A stretch of DNA of 64,000 nucleotides from Streptomyces halstedii (GTDB lineage Bacteria > Actinomycetota > Actinomycetes > Streptomycetales > Streptomycetaceae), in assembly GCA_000720535.1 (NCBI GenBank), contig JOAZ01000015.1, forward strand, positions 1-64,000, in the 5' to 3' direction. The position numbers and the translations under genes are program-made. Positions within the stretch are counted from its first letter, which is position 1. The number at the start of each line of letters is the position of its first letter. Under the pieces are notes generated by a model that was not told the DNA's origin, made no database searches, and saw only the letters and a program-made list of their open reading frames with translations. Of this stretch, positions 43,273 to 52,953 are shown one piece after another.

Positions 43273-43333
43273 CGTGAAGATTTATCACGGGTGCCCGGGC
43301 GTTCCGGGAGACATTCTGTGGCGCACACCACAG
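43273..43333. promoter_or_regulatory. two small inverted repeats in the permease promoter region
   Basis: CGTGA-AGATTTA-TCACG at 43273-43289 and CTGTGG-CGCACA-CCACAG at 43316-43333 lie in the 318-bp gap before the permease start. The first resembles GntR-type operators. Nothing else is recognisable in this gap. Confidence 0.4.
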
Positions 43334-43447
43334 GAAGAAGCGGACAAGGGTTTCCAGCCGCTGCAAAGTAGGCCGTTCGGGTGACGCGATCGTTATTCCG
43401 ATTTGAGCGTCCGCTGAGCGAACCGTCCAGGTGCCACCCGGTGCGGA

Positions 43448-44035
43448 CTACTCGGGCATCAGGGTCTCCACGAGCGTCTCCTGGAGCGCGCCGAGCCAGA
43501 GGTAGGCCATCACCATGGGCTTGCGGGGATCGCTGTCGGGCAGCCGGTAGAGGGAGCCGCCCTGCCCCTCGTCCTCGTCGGAGACCTCCAGCCGGGTGCC
43601 GATGGTGAGCCGCAGGTCGTTGAGCGAGCCGAGCCAGTGACGGCTGCCCTCGGCGTCGAGCGTGAGCACCACGCTCTCCTCCCCCGCGGGCTGGAGCGTG
43701 TCCAGGCTCCGTACGACGGCGAGGGCGTCCTCCCGCTTGCGGTCGCGCAGGTCGATCTCCGTGAAGCGGCGGAACTCGGAGGAGGCGGCGCGCAGTTCCT
43801 CGTCCTCGTTGCTGTAGGCGTCCGGGAAGAGCCGGGCCACGGCCGGGTCGGCCGGTGGCTCGCTGGGGCCTTCGGCGAAGAGGGCGGCCAACGGGTCCTC
43901 GCCCTCGGCGGGTTCGTCGCCGGGTCCGATCAGTTCCAGCAACTGGACGGCGAGGGAGCGCAGGATGGCGATCTCGACCTCGTCGAGCGCGACGGCCGCG
44001 CCGCCGCCGGGGGTGGCCTCGAAGTGGCCGGCCAT
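43448..44035 (-). CDS. DUF2017 family protein
   Basis: 195 aa. AVALDEVEIAILRSLAVQLL, FRRFTEIDLRDRKREDALAV and MAYLWLGALQETLVETL identify DUF2017, an actinobacterial family always found next to clpS. It is soluble and largely helical; the role is unknown, but the clpS linkage suggests a place in proteolysis. Encoded 41 bp downstream of clpS. Confidence 0.85.
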   Translation of the reverse strand: MAGHFEATPGGGAAVALDEVEIAILRSLAVQLLELIGPGDEPAEGEDPLAALFAEGPSEPPADPAVARLFPDAYSNEDEELRAASSEFRRFTEIDLRDRKREDALAVVRSLDTLQPAGEESVVLTLDAEGSRHWLGSLNDLRLTIGTRLEVSDEDEGQGGSLYRLPDSDPRKPMVMAYLWLGALQETLVETLMPE

Positions 44036-44076
44036 GGGTTCTCCGATGATGGGGCGGACTGAGGGGCGGCGGAGCG

Positions 44077-44394
44077 TCAGTTGCGGTCCTGGGTCAGCGT
44101 GGCCCAGAGGCCGTAGCCGTGCATGGCCTGGACGTCGCGCTCCATCTCCTCGCGGCTCCCGCTGGAGACGACCGCGCGGCCCTTCTGATGGACGTCCAGC
44201 ATCAGCTTGTGCGCCTTGTCCTTGGAGTAGCCGAAGTACGCCTGGAAGACATACGTCACATAGCTCATGAGGTTGACCGGGTCGTTGTGCACCAGCGTCA
44301 CCCAGGGGACGTCCGGTTCAGGGACGATGTAGCTCTCCTCGGCCGATTCGGGACGTTCGATCTCTACGGGGGAAGCAACGCTCACGCCTCCCAT
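44077..44394 (-). CDS. clpS: ATP-dependent Clp protease adaptor ClpS
   Basis: 105 aa. [20 protein letters not shown] and [20 protein letters not shown] and the [20 protein letters not shown]-terminus are the ClpS fold, with the NDP hairpin binding N-degron residues and handing substrates to ClpA/ClpC. ATG 44394 used; a GTG three codons later is close to GGGAGG and possible. Confidence 0.93.
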   Translation of the reverse strand: MGGVSVASPVEIERPESAEESYIVPEPDVPWVTLVHNDPVNLMSYVTYVFQAYFGYSKDKAHKLMLDVHQKGRAVVSSGSREEMERDVQAMHGYGLWATLTQDRN

Positions 44395-44474
44395 GCTGCC
44401 ACCAGGGTGGGGCTCACGCATAAACGAAGACCCCATCTCGTCACTCTGACGAATATGGGGGTAGCATCCCCGGC

Positions 44475-45803
44475 ATGAACTCAGCGGACCTTGGGCGACG
44501 GGTCGGTGTGCCGTCGACCGCGCTCTTCACCGACCAGTACGAGCTCACGATGGTGCAGGCGGCGCTGAAGGCCGGTACCGCCGACCGGCGCTGCGTCTTC
44601 GAGGCCTTCACCCGGAGGCTGCCCGAGGGGCGGCGCTACGGCGTCGTGGCGGGCACCGGGCGGGTGCTGGACGCGGTGGAGAACTTCCACTTCGACGACG
44701 AGATGCTCGCCTTCCTCCGGGACCAGCGCGTGGTGGACGCGGCCACCGTCAACTGGCTGGCCGACTACCGCTTCCGCGGCGACATCTGGGGCTACCCGGA
44801 GGGCGAGGTGTACTTCCCCGGCTCGCCGCTCCTGCGGGTCGAGGGCACCTTCGCCGAGTGCGTGCTGCTGGAGACGGTGATCCTGTCGATCCTCAACCAC
44901 GACTCGGCGATCGCCGCGGCGGCGTCCCGGATGTCCTCGGCGGCGAGCGGGCGCAACCTGATCGAGATGGGCGCGCGGCGCACCCACGAGCTGTCCGCGG
45001 TGGCGGCGTCCCGCGCCGCGTACGTCGGCGGTTTCCACACCACCTCGGACCTCGCGGCGGGCTTCCGGTACAACATCCCGACGGTCGGGACCAGCGCGCA
45101 CGCCTTCACCCTGCTGCACGACAGCGAGCGGGACGCGTTCCGGGCGCAGGTGGACTCGCTGGGCCGGGACACCACGCTGCTGGTGGACACCTACGACGTC
45201 GCCGAGGCGGTCCGTACGGCGGTGGAGATCGCCGGGCCCGAGCTGGGAGCGGTGCGCATCGACTCGGGCGACCTGCTGCTGGTCGCGCACCGGGTGCGGC
45301 AGCAGCTGGACGAGCTGGGCGCCACGGAGACGAAGATCGTGGTGACCTCCGACCTGGACGAGTACGCGATCGCCTCGCTGGCCGCCGCGCCCGTGGACGC
45401 CTACGGGGTGGGCACGCAGCTGGTCACCGGCAGCGGGCACCCGACGTGCTCGATGGTCTACAAGCTGGTGGCCCGCGCGGAGTCCGCCGATCCCCGCGAC
45501 CCGCTGCGGCCGGTGGCGAAGAAGTCACTGGGCGCGAAGACGTCGAGGGGCGGCCGCAAGTGGGCGGCCCGCCGGACGGACGCGTACGGGGTGGCCGAGG
45601 CGGAGGTGATCGGCACCGGCGACGTACCGGCGGACCTGGTGGACCGGCAGCTCCAGGCCGAGCTGGTCCGGGGCGGCGAGGTGGTCGCCCGGGAGCCGCT
45701 GGAGGCGGCGCGCGACCGGCACATCACGGCACGGGCCGGGCTGCCGATGTCGGCGATGCAGCTGTCACGGGGCGAGCCGGTCCTGCCGACCGAGTACGTG
45801 TGA
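44475..45803 (+). CDS. pncB: nicotinate phosphoribosyltransferase
   Basis: 442 aa. [18 protein letters not shown] start, [26 protein letters not shown]-type motif [18 protein letters not shown] and [12 protein letters not shown] are typical. It converts nicotinate to its mononucleotide in NAD salvage. It lies 80 bp downstream of and divergent from clpS, and just before pncA, the enzyme that makes its substrate. Confidence 0.92.
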   Translation: MNSADLGRRVGVPSTALFTDQYELTMVQAALKAGTADRRCVFEAFTRRLPEGRRYGVVAGTGRVLDAVENFHFDDEMLAFLRDQRVVDAATVNWLADYRFRGDIWGYPEGEVYFPGSPLLRVEGTFAECVLLETVILSILNHDSAIAAAASRMSSAASGRNLIEMGARRTHELSAVAASRAAYVGGFHTTSDLAAGFRYNIPTVGTSAHAFTLLHDSERDAFRAQVDSLGRDTTLLVDTYDVAEAVRTAVEIAGPELGAVRIDSGDLLLVAHRVRQQLDELGATETKIVVTSDLDEYAIASLAAAPVDAYGVGTQLVTGSGHPTCSMVYKLVARAESADPRDPLRPVAKKSLGAKTSRGGRKWAARRTDAYGVAEAEVIGTGDVPADLVDRQLQAELVRGGEVVAREPLEAARDRHITARAGLPMSAMQLSRGEPVLPTEYV

Positions 45804-45830
45804 GGGGCCGGGGCCGCACGGGGGCCTGGC

Positions 45831-45935
45831 GCCGCACAGAAGCGCGCCGCACGGGGGCCGGGGGCCGCACAGAAGCGCGCCGCACGGGGGCCGGGCGCCG
45901 CACAGAAGCGCGCCGCACGGGGGCCGGGGGCCGCA
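45831..45935 (+). repeat. 33-bp tandem repeats between pncB and pncA
   Basis: GCCGCACAGAAGCGCGCCGC begins units at 45831, 45864 and 45897 (period 33), with a decayed fourth at 45930 and a partial copy before 45831. The 326-bp gap holds these repeats; the rest, up to pncA, shows no gene. Confidence 0.9.
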
Positions 45936-46129
45936 CGAGGGGGAGCGGGCCGGCCCGGCGTGCGCCGTACGCGCCGGGCGGGGCGCGCCCGGGGCCACCC
46001 GCCGGGTGTTACCCCTCCCGGAGGTCCCGCCGAGTCTCTAGGCTCGAAGACGTCCCCACCGTTCCCTTCCCTGTCCGCCGCCCCTCCCCCACCCGTCGCC
46101 ACCCGAACCCCCACCGAAGGACAACCGTC

Positions 46130-46714
46130 ATGCATCGCGCCTTGATCGTCGTCGACGTTCAGAACGACTTCTGCGAGGGCGGCAGCCTCGCGGTGGCGGG
46201 CGGCGCCGATGTCGCCGCCGCCATCACCGACCTGATCGGCGAGGCCCGCCCCGGCTACCGCCACGTGGTGGCCACCCGGGACCACCACATCGACCCGGGA
46301 GACCACTTCTCCGCCACCCCCGACTTCGAGCACTCCTGGCCGGCGCACTGCGTCGCGGGCACCGAGGGGGTCGGCTTCCACCCGAACTTCGCCCCTGCCG
46401 TCGCCTCCGGCGCCATCGACACCGTCTTCGACAAGGGCGCGTACGAGGCCGCCTACAGCGGTTTCGAGGGCACCGACGAGAACGGCACCGGGCTGGCCCG
46501 GTGGCTGCGGGAGCGGTCCGTCACCGCCGTGGACGTGGTCGGCATCGCCACGGACCACTGTGTGCGGGCCACCGCCCTGGACGCGGTCCGTGAGGGCTTC
46601 GAGACGCACGTCCTGCTGGACCTGACCGCGGGCGTCTCCGAGGCGACCACCGAGCGGGCCCTGGAGGACATGCGGGCGGCCGGTGTGGAGCTGTCCGGCA
46701 AGCCCGTCGCCTGA
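46130..46714 (+). CDS. pncA: nicotinamidase
   Basis: 194 aa. RALIVVDVQNDFCEGGSLAV with the catalytic Asp, RDHHIDPGDHF and WPAHC with the metal residues, DTVFDKGAYEAAYSGF with the catalytic Lys, and IATDHCVRATALDA with the catalytic Cys complete the nicotinamidase set. It deamidates nicotinamide to nicotinate, the substrate of pncB just upstream. GAAGGA precedes ATG 46130. Confidence 0.95.
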   Translation: MHRALIVVDVQNDFCEGGSLAVAGGADVAAAITDLIGEARPGYRHVVATRDHHIDPGDHFSATPDFEHSWPAHCVAGTEGVGFHPNFAPAVASGAIDTVFDKGAYEAAYSGFEGTDENGTGLARWLRERSVTAVDVVGIATDHCVRATALDAVREGFETHVLLDLTAGVSEATTERALEDMRAAGVELSGKPVA

Positions 46715-46795
46715 GACCCGGACGGCGAGCGCGCCGCCCGCGCGGTGCGGAGCCGTCCTGGCGAGCGCGGCGCCCGCCTCACGCCCTGGGGCCGC

Positions 46796-47143
46796 TCAGG
46801 CGGCCGGGCGGGCCGGTCCGGCGTATCCGGCGGACCCCAGCAGCGCCCGGATCGGGTGCCAGAGCTCCTGGGCGGCCCCCGGTGCCGCCCGCCACAGCAG
46901 CCCGTCCGGGTGGTGCAGCACCGCCGTGATCTCGTCCGGGGTGGGCGGCTGGGCGTTGCCCCGGAGATAGACGGCGCGCAGCCCCAGGTTGCGGAGCCTG
47001 GTCAGGGCCCGCGCCCGGTTCGCCGCGTGCACGAGCACCCGTACCGGGGCCCCGGTCCCCCCGGCTCCGTCCGGCGGGCGGTTCAGGGCCAGGGCCACCA
47101 CCACCGTGCCGTTCGGCAATCTGCAGAATCCTCCGCCTGCCAT
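46796..47143 (-). CDS. small conserved-looking protein of unknown function
   Basis: 115 aa. MAGGGFCRLPNGTVVVALAL leads to VRVLVHAANRARALTRLRNL and LRAVYLRGNAQPPTPDEITA, then HHPDGLLWRAAPG. No known domain; the pattern of short strands and helices suggests a small folded protein. ATG 47143 has GGGGAG at 8 nt; a GTG three codons earlier is the alternative. Confidence 0.65.
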   Translation of the reverse strand: MAGGGFCRLPNGTVVVALALNRPPDGAGGTGAPVRVLVHAANRARALTRLRNLGLRAVYLRGNAQPPTPDEITAVLHHPDGLLWRAAPGAAQELWHPIRALLGSAGYAGPARPAA

Positions 47144-47303
47144 GTTCCGCACTCCCCGTTCATGGCCTGTCGGCCGGCCTCCGGTCGGGCAGCCGCGCCT
47201 GGGAATCGCATGTGCCAGGCCGCTTCCACCACCTGATCGAAGGCCGCCCGACAGGCTGTAAGACGTCGCGTCAATAAGGATCGGTCACGACGCACCTAAA
47301 CAC

Positions 47304-47339
47304 GATCGGCCGCCGCCCGCTAGTGGGCGACGGCCGATC
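47304..47339 (-). terminator. terminator of the M6 metalloprotease gene
   Basis: GATCGGCCGCCGCCC and GGGCGACGGCCGATC (14 of 15 pairs), loop GCTAGT, followed on the minus strand by TGTTTAGG. About 25 bp after the protease stop. Confidence 0.8.
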
Positions 47340-47364
47340 AAGCTCTGACCTGCGGTGTTACTGA

Positions 47365-49764
47365 TTACCGGCCCGAGGGGCCGACCTTCACGGTCATCGT
47401 GGACCCGCTGAGGGGCTCGTTGACGATCGTGATCCGGGTGTTGGTGTCAGGGACCTTCACGCTTCCGGTGGGGTTCTCCTTGTACCAGTAGGTGCCCAGC
47501 CGGTCGTCGAAGACCGGGACGCCCAGCGACGGCTTGATCTTCAGCGCCACATCGGCGTCGTGCAGCGTGAAGCCCTTGTTCGGGTACCAGCTGAACGGCG
47601 CGTCGAACGGCTGGATCTTGTTGCGCAGGATCGTGCCGTTCTTCCACTTCAGCGGCTTCGCGTGCGAGTCCACCGGCAGGATCAGGCCGCGGCCCTCGTG
47701 CTGCGAGGTGTTGTTGTCCTTCTGGGAGGTGTCCCAGAGCCACACCATCAGGCCGTTCTGGTACGAGTAGTGCTCGACCCAGTCGGGGCGGGTGGTGGAG
47801 AAGCCGAAGTTGTACGGGCCGACCTTGAGGGTCTTGTCGTACGAGACGTACTGGCGGTTCTCCGCGATGTAGTACTGCGGGTAGTCGTTGGTGAACGACT
47901 CACCGATCCGCGAGAAGCCCTTGGCGGTCCAGCCGTTGTCGTCGCCCTCGGCGTCGTCCGAGAAGAGCACGGCGCCGTCGGCGGTGATCGTGAGGGCGTC
48001 GGCGGTGAAGCCCTTGCCGCCCGCGCCGCCGTCCGTCTGGTAGCGGAAGCGGAGGTCGATCTTCTTGCCCGCGTAGGCGTCCAGCGGGAACGACAGCTTC
48101 TGGTAGGCGCCGGAGACGTCGGTCAGGGCCGGCTTGTCGCTGGCGTCACGCGGAATGGCCTTGCCGTCCGCCGTGCCGTCGAGCGCGGTCCAGCTGGAGC
48201 CGCCGTTCTCGGACACCTCGGTGTAGAGGTAGTCGTAGTCGGCCTCGATGTCGTACCAGCCGGAGAGGTCCAGCGAGGCGGACGTCCTGCCGGTCAGGTC
48301 GACCGAGCGGGTCAGGGTGTTCGACAGGTCGTCACCCATGTCGCTCCACCACTGCTTGGTGCCCTCGGCCGGCTTGACGACCGTGGTGGTGACGGGCTTC
48401 TTGGGCAGCTCGACGACGAGCGCCTGCTTGTCCTTGGTGTTGTACTCCGAGACACCCAGCTTGTGGGTCGACTTCGTGGCGGCCTTGGCCTTGTCGTAGT
48501 CGAGCCAGCCGAGCTGGAGCTTGTCCCAGGCGGTCATGTCGCCGGGAAGGTTGCCGATCTGGCCGTCGCCGGTGCCGAGCCAGGAGCCGGCCGACATCAG
48601 GGACCAGAAACCGACCGAGTTCTCGCCGCCGCCGGAGGTGTCGTAGAGGTCCGGGAGGCCGAGGTCGTGGGCGTACTCGTGGGCGAAGACGCCCAGGCCG
48701 CCGTTCTCGGGCTGGGCGGTGTAGTCGCCGACCCAGTAGCCCGTGTCACCGATCTCGGCGCCACCGGCCTTGTTGTCCGCGGGGCCCGTCGCACCGGCGT
48801 TGGTGCCGTACGCGTACCAGCGGTGCGCCCAGATGGCGTCGGTGCCCTGGACACCGCCGCCCGCGGACTCGTCCTCGCCGGCGTGGACCAGCTGGAAGTG
48901 GTCGATGTAGCCGTCGGGCTCGTTGAAGTCGCCGTCGCCGTCGTAGTCGTAACGGTCCCACTGGTCGTACTGGGAGAGGTCGGCCTTGATCTGGTCGAGC
49001 GTGCGGCCCTTGGCCTTCTGGTCGGCGACCCAGGCGTTGACGCCGTCGCGGACCACGTCCCAGACGTTGGCGCAGTTGGTCGAGCCGCAGTAGTTCGAGC
49101 CGTAACGGGCCTCGTTGTACGGGACCTTGACCCAGTCGGAGACCTCGCCGTCGACCGAGTAGCGCCCGGAGGACGTCTTCTCGTAGTACGTCTTCAGCGA
49201 GTCCTGGCCCTTGGCCGCACCGAAGTACAGCTCCTGGAAGTGGGCCTGGTTGTAGTCGGCCTGCCAGGCGGTGCTGTTGTCCTTCTTCGGGTCCGGCTTG
49301 GCTATCTGGTTGTGCAGGGGGCCGGGCGTGCCGCCGTACTTCTTGACGGGCGGCTTCGGGCCGTCGCCGTCGGGGTCGTACATCGTGGTGTCGTCGACCT
49401 GGTCGCCGAACTCCACGAGGATGGTGAAGATCTTGTCGGTCTTCTCGCGGCCGAGCTCGACGTACTTGCTCTTGCCGAGCTGGACGACCTTCGAACCGCC
49501 GCGGTTCGTCACCTTCTTGTCCCCGGCCAGCACCTGCTCCAGCGCGGACTGACGCTGTGCGTCCCGCTGCTTGCTGAAGGGGCCTTCGAGGTCGTGCTCA
49601 TGCGCCTTGACCGGCGCGGGGTCGCGGCGGTCCACGGTGGTGGCGCCGGATCCCGGCGTCTTGTCGTCCGCCTGCGCGGTGGCGAAAGTAGACGCCGTCG
49701 CGGCGGTGGCGACCAGGGCCACGGCTACCGCGGTCGCGCGTAGCGACCGTCTCTGAGTGCTCAC
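47365..49764 (-). CDS. secreted immune-inhibitor-A-type (M6) metalloprotease
   Basis: 799 aa. A signal peptide covers about residues 1-32 (TAVAVALVATAATASTFATA, cut after QA-D). The propeptide is followed by the M6 peptidase domain with HEYAHDLGLPD at about 362-372 (zinc His, His, Asp and catalytic Glu) and SAGSWLGTGDG. Two C-terminal beta domains of the immune-inhibitor-A/MAM-like type carry DDAEGDDNGWTAKGFSRIG. It degrades proteins outside the cell. GTG start with GGGAGGA upstream. Confidence 0.93.
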   Translation of the reverse strand: MSTQRRSLRATAVAVALVATAATASTFATAQADDKTPGSGATTVDRRDPAPVKAHEHDLEGPFSKQRDAQRQSALEQVLAGDKKVTNRGGSKVVQLGKSKYVELGREKTDKIFTILVEFGDQVDDTTMYDPDGDGPKPPVKKYGGTPGPLHNQIAKPDPKKDNSTAWQADYNQAHFQELYFGAAKGQDSLKTYYEKTSSGRYSVDGEVSDWVKVPYNEARYGSNYCGSTNCANVWDVVRDGVNAWVADQKAKGRTLDQIKADLSQYDQWDRYDYDGDGDFNEPDGYIDHFQLVHAGEDESAGGGVQGTDAIWAHRWYAYGTNAGATGPADNKAGGAEIGDTGYWVGDYTAQPENGGLGVFAHEYAHDLGLPDLYDTSGGGENSVGFWSLMSAGSWLGTGDGQIGNLPGDMTAWDKLQLGWLDYDKAKAATKSTHKLGVSEYNTKDKQALVVELPKKPVTTTVVKPAEGTKQWWSDMGDDLSNTLTRSVDLTGRTSASLDLSGWYDIEADYDYLYTEVSENGGSSWTALDGTADGKAIPRDASDKPALTDVSGAYQKLSFPLDAYAGKKIDLRFRYQTDGGAGGKGFTADALTITADGAVLFSDDAEGDDNGWTAKGFSRIGESFTNDYPQYYIAENRQYVSYDKTLKVGPYNFGFSTTRPDWVEHYSYQNGLMVWLWDTSQKDNNTSQHEGRGLILPVDSHAKPLKWKNGTILRNKIQPFDAPFSWYPNKGFTLHDADVALKIKPSLGVPVFDDRLGTYWYKENPTGSVKVPDTNTRITIVNEPLSGSTMTVKVGPSGR

Positions 49765-49834
49765 GTGATGCAGTCCTCCCCGGCGTTCGCGATCGCGGCC
49801 GAAGGGGGTGAAAAGCGGGCCGCGCGCGTCAACG

Positions 49835-49906
49835 CGTCACAAGTGACGACATTCGATCGGAGTTATGAGAGAAAAGACAGATCTTGACTTGCACAGGCCA
49901 AGTGCA
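49835..49906. promoter_or_regulatory. two palindromes upstream of the M6 protease
   Basis: CGTCACAAGTGACG (49835-49848, perfect) and TGCAC-AGGCCAA-GTGCA (49890-49906) lie 71 and 126 bp before the protease start, in the 380-bp gap shared with the small membrane protein gene. The region around 49855-49915 is AT-rich for this genome. No binder is known. Confidence 0.45.
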
Positions 49907-50144
49907 TTATGCGGGAGGCGATTTCCGCTATCCGGACGCGCGCCTCTGCCGCACCGGGCCAACCGGCGTGTTCGACACGGTGGTTGACGCGTGAGTGACT
50001 CCGTGCGCCCCCCGTGCACCGGCACCGGGGGCAGGGCCACGCATACCGCGTGCCGGGGCCGGGCATCCACCGTCGTAGGGGCGGTCGACCGTACGAACGC
50101 GCCGAGCGACTGCCCCATCCGACACCCGGAGGACGGATTCCGCC

Positions 50145-50435
50145 ATGCCGCGTCTCAGTGCCGCCCAGGTCTTCTACGGTTCGGCCACGGTCGTCCTCTC
50201 CGCGCTCGCCATGCTGCTGCTGTCCGGCACGGACTCCGGTGCGGGGGTGGCCGTCATCGGCACCGCCGCGCTGGTGCTCGGTCTCCTGGTGGCCGTGACC
50301 GCGCCCCGGCCGGGACGGGCCAGGGCCCTGCGCGCGGCGGGCGCCCCGGGCACCGCCCGTGCCCCGCACCGGGTCGAGGACCTGAGGATGGCCACCCGCG
50401 CGAACCGCGCCGGCGACCACTCGCTGCACCGCTGA
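50145..50435 (+). CDS. small membrane protein, unknown function
   Basis: 96 aa. Two membrane helices (VFYGSATVVLSALAMLLLSG and VAVIGTAALVLGLLVAVTAP) followed by a basic cytoplasmic tail. GGAGG is 11 nt before ATG 50145. Converges on the RDD gene. Confidence 0.7.
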   Translation: MPRLSAAQVFYGSATVVLSALAMLLLSGTDSGAGVAVIGTAALVLGLLVAVTAPRPGRARALRAAGAPGTARAPHRVEDLRMATRANRAGDHSLHR

Positions 50436-50447
50436 ACCGCCCCGGCC

Positions 50448-51137
50448 TCACCGGACGGCCACGACCACGGTCTTGCCCGCCTTGTCCTGGAGCCCCTGGC
50501 GGTACGGCTTGTCGGTGAACATCAGCACGATGTTGACGAGCCACCACAGGCACGGGCAGCACAGCAGCGCCGGGACCCAGAGCACGACGGCCCGGAGCAG
50601 CGAGGACGTGGTGTCGGGCACCGAACCGTCGTTGAGCATCGCCACCCGCATCTTCAGCAGTCGCTTGCCGGGCGTGCGCCCGTCCTTGTGCGTGAAGTAC
50701 GTGTCGTAGGCGACGTAGACCACCACGCCGATCAGCGACCAGATCAGCTGGTGGCCGTTGTAGGAGTTGCTGATCGCGTTGCCGAAGTCGTTGTTGTTCG
50801 CGTTGTTGTTGCCGACGTCGACCGCGCCTCCGAAGGGCAGCGAGATCAGGTAGAGCGGGATCGAGATGATGAGGAAGTCGATCAGCCGCGCCAGGATCCG
50901 CTTGCCCGGCTCGGCGAGCGGCGGCATCCCGGCCAGCGGGTCGGTGCCCCCGTACGGACCACCGCCCCCGTACGGACCACCGCCGCCGTACGGACCCGGG
51001 TCGTACGGCGGCGGTGGCGCGCCTCCGCCGTAGGGCGAGCCCCCCTGACCGGGCGGCGTCCCGTGCGGCGGCCGCTTGGAGAAGGGATCGTCCTCGGGCG
51101 GCTGACCGGACGGAGGCGGCGGCGGTTCGTTGCTCAT
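50448..51137 (-). CDS. RDD family membrane protein with Pro/Gly-rich N-terminus
   Basis: 229 aa. The first 75 residues are Pro/Gly-rich (GPYGGGG repeats). The RDD domain has AEPGKRILARLIDFLIISIP with the Arg and Asp that name the family, VYVAYDTYFTHKDGRTPGKR, and two further membrane segments. Often a transporter-like or envelope component of unknown role. Next to a second RDD gene on the same strand. Confidence 0.85.
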   Translation of the reverse strand: MSNEPPPPPSGQPPEDDPFSKRPPHGTPPGQGGSPYGGGAPPPPYDPGPYGGGGPYGGGGPYGGTDPLAGMPPLAEPGKRILARLIDFLIISIPLYLISLPFGGAVDVGNNNANNNDFGNAISNSYNGHQLIWSLIGVVVYVAYDTYFTHKDGRTPGKRLLKMRVAMLNDGSVPDTTSSLLRAVVLWVPALLCCPCLWWLVNIVLMFTDKPYRQGLQDKAGKTVVVAVR

Positions 51138-51270
51138 GGGGGCAGTGCACCCCGGCCCGGAAAGGCCCGCAACGGCTCAGGTCCCTTCGGGGGACGGAGC
51201 GTCAGCACACGGGCGTACGCGGGGGTTCGACGGTGTGCGGGCGGGGCCGGGACGCTCCCGGCCGGCGCGC

Positions 51271-52953
51271 TCAGCCCGCGACGAACGTATGCGCCGCCTT
51301 GTCGTGCCAGCACTGGCGCCACGGGCGGTCGATCAGGCACCAGAGCACGTTGACCACACCGACGACGAGCAGGCCCAGCACCCCGTACACCAGCCAGCGG
51401 CGCAGCGCGGCCTTGACGGTGGGCGGACCGTGCGACTCGATGTCCCGGACCTCGACCCCGCAGAGCCTCTTGCCCAGGGTGCGGCCCCACTTGGCGGTGG
51501 GCAGGGCCTCCAGCAGGAAACCGAGCACCAGGAAGGCGGCGACCACCGCGCCGAGCAGTCCGGCCGTGGTGGAGTCCAGCAGCCACACGGTGACCGTCTC
51601 GCCGGTCTGCTTCGCGGCGTCGATCTTCCGGTCGACGTGATCCAGTGCCCGGGTCGCCAGCGGGAACCCGACCGCCCCGACGAGCGCGCCGAGCACCACC
51701 GTGTCCAGGAGCCGGGCGGCCAGCCGCTTGCCGAGCCCGGCCGGGCGGGCCGCCGCCTGGGCGCGGGCGAGCTGCTGGAAGGGGTCGTCGACGGGCGGCT
51801 TCCACGGGGTGACCGGCTGCTGCTCGGGCGGGGCCGCCTGCCGGTGCTGCGCCGGGACGGCGTGCGGCGGCTGCGGGGCGGGCGTCTGCTCGGGCCGGGC
51901 GAGCTGGTGGACCTGCCGCGGCCAGGAGTCGGGCGTACCGGCCGGTGCGGGGAGCTGGGGCGGGGTCGGCCGGGACGGTGCCTGCGCGCGGTTCCGCGCC
52001 GGGTCCGGCACGGGGCTCCGCGCCGGGTTCCGCACGGGGCCCTGGGGGTCGCTCCGTACGGGTTCCGGGGCGCGCGGAGGCGTCTGCTCGGGTGCCTGCG
52101 GGGCGCGGGCGGGCGGCAGCGCGCGCATTGTCATCGTGCCCTCGGCGGGCGGTGCGCCGTCCTCGCCCGGCCGCGGTGTACGGGTGCCGCCGCGCCCCAC
52201 GGCGCGGATGGTGACGGTGCCCTCGGTCGGCGGCCGCGAGCCCGCGTCGCCCGGATGGTCGGCCCGGGGGGTGCTGTCGGGCGCGCCGCCGCCGTCCCGC
52301 ATCCCCGGCAGCGCTCCCCGCGCCGGGCCGGGCGCGGCGGGCCGGTGCGGGTCGGCGGGCGCGGGCACGGAGGGGTCGGAGGCGGAGGGATCGGGAAAGG
52401 ACGGGTCGGGGAAAGACGGGTCGGGGGCGGGCGGTGCCACGTCGCGGTGGACGGGGCCGGAGGGCGCGGGGTCGTAGGGCACGAGGGCCGCCGGAGGGGG
52501 GTCCGCGGGACCGGGCCGCGGTGCCGCCGGGCCGGCGGGCGCGGGTGCCGGGGAGACCGCGCGGGGGTCGGGGCCGCCGCCCCAGGAGACCCGGCGGTCC
52601 TGGTCGCCGAAGCCCGTCTGCCGGGAGGTGTCGGCCTGCCAGGCGGTCGCCGGTTCGGGCCGGTTGCCGCCCGTGCCGTCCGGGACGGCCGCGTCGGCCC
52701 GCCCGGCCTCGTCGGGCGCCTCCACCTCGTCGAAGTACATCGGCCCGGTCTCGTCCACCGGGGCGGGGCGCGGTGCGGGCGGCCTCGGGGCGGCGGGCGC
52801 GGCGGACGGCTCGGCCTGCGGCGGTGCGGGGCGGCTCGTACCGGGGACCCAGGAGGCGCCGTTCCAGTACCGGACGTAACCGGGGATGGACGGGTCGGGG
52901 TAGTACCCCTCGCGGGGGCTTTCGTCACCGGGTGCCGGGGTTGGGGCGCTCAT
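51271..52953 (-). CDS. DUF2510-RDD family protein with long disordered linker
   Basis: 560 aa. The N-terminus has a DUF2510 motif (GYYPDPSIPGYVRYWNGAS). About 350 residues of Pro/Ala-rich low complexity follow, including FPDPSFPDPSASDPS repeats and two TEGTxTxRA motifs (TEGTVTIRAVGRG and AEGTMTMRALPPA). The C-terminus is an RDD domain (LGKRLAARLLDTVVLGALV, GRTLGKRLCGVEV). Membrane bound. ATG 52953 fits the DUF2510 start. Role unknown. Confidence 0.83.
   Translation of the reverse strand: MSAPTPAPGDESPREGYYPDPSIPGYVRYWNGASWVPGTSRPAPPQAEPSAAPAAPRPPAPRPAPVDETGPMYFDEVEAPDEAGRADAAVPDGTGGNRPEPATAWQADTSRQTGFGDQDRRVSWGGGPDPRAVSPAPAPAGPAAPRPGPADPPPAALVPYDPAPSGPVHRDVAPPAPDPSFPDPSFPDPSASDPSVPAPADPHRPAAPGPARGALPGMRDGGGAPDSTPRADHPGDAGSRPPTEGTVTIRAVGRGGTRTPRPGEDGAPPAEGTMTMRALPPARAPQAPEQTPPRAPEPVRSDPQGPVRNPARSPVPDPARNRAQAPSRPTPPQLPAPAGTPDSWPRQVHQLARPEQTPAPQPPHAVPAQHRQAAPPEQQPVTPWKPPVDDPFQQLARAQAAARPAGLGKRLAARLLDTVVLGALVGAVGFPLATRALDHVDRKIDAAKQTGETVTVWLLDSTTAGLLGAVVAAFLVLGFLLEALPTAKWGRTLGKRLCGVEVRDIESHGPPTVKAALRRWLVYGVLGLLVVGVVNVLWCLIDRPWRQCWHDKAAHTFVAG

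Noticed and set aside
47560..49743. 727-codon open frame antisense to the M6 protease
   Set aside because: Shadow of the protease gene; Val/Gly/Arg low complexity with no recognisable motif or ribosome site.
49884..49910. TTGACT ... CATTAT promoter on the plus strand for the small membrane protein
   Set aside because: Spacing is 15 bp instead of 17-18, and the region is better explained as upstream of the protease gene.
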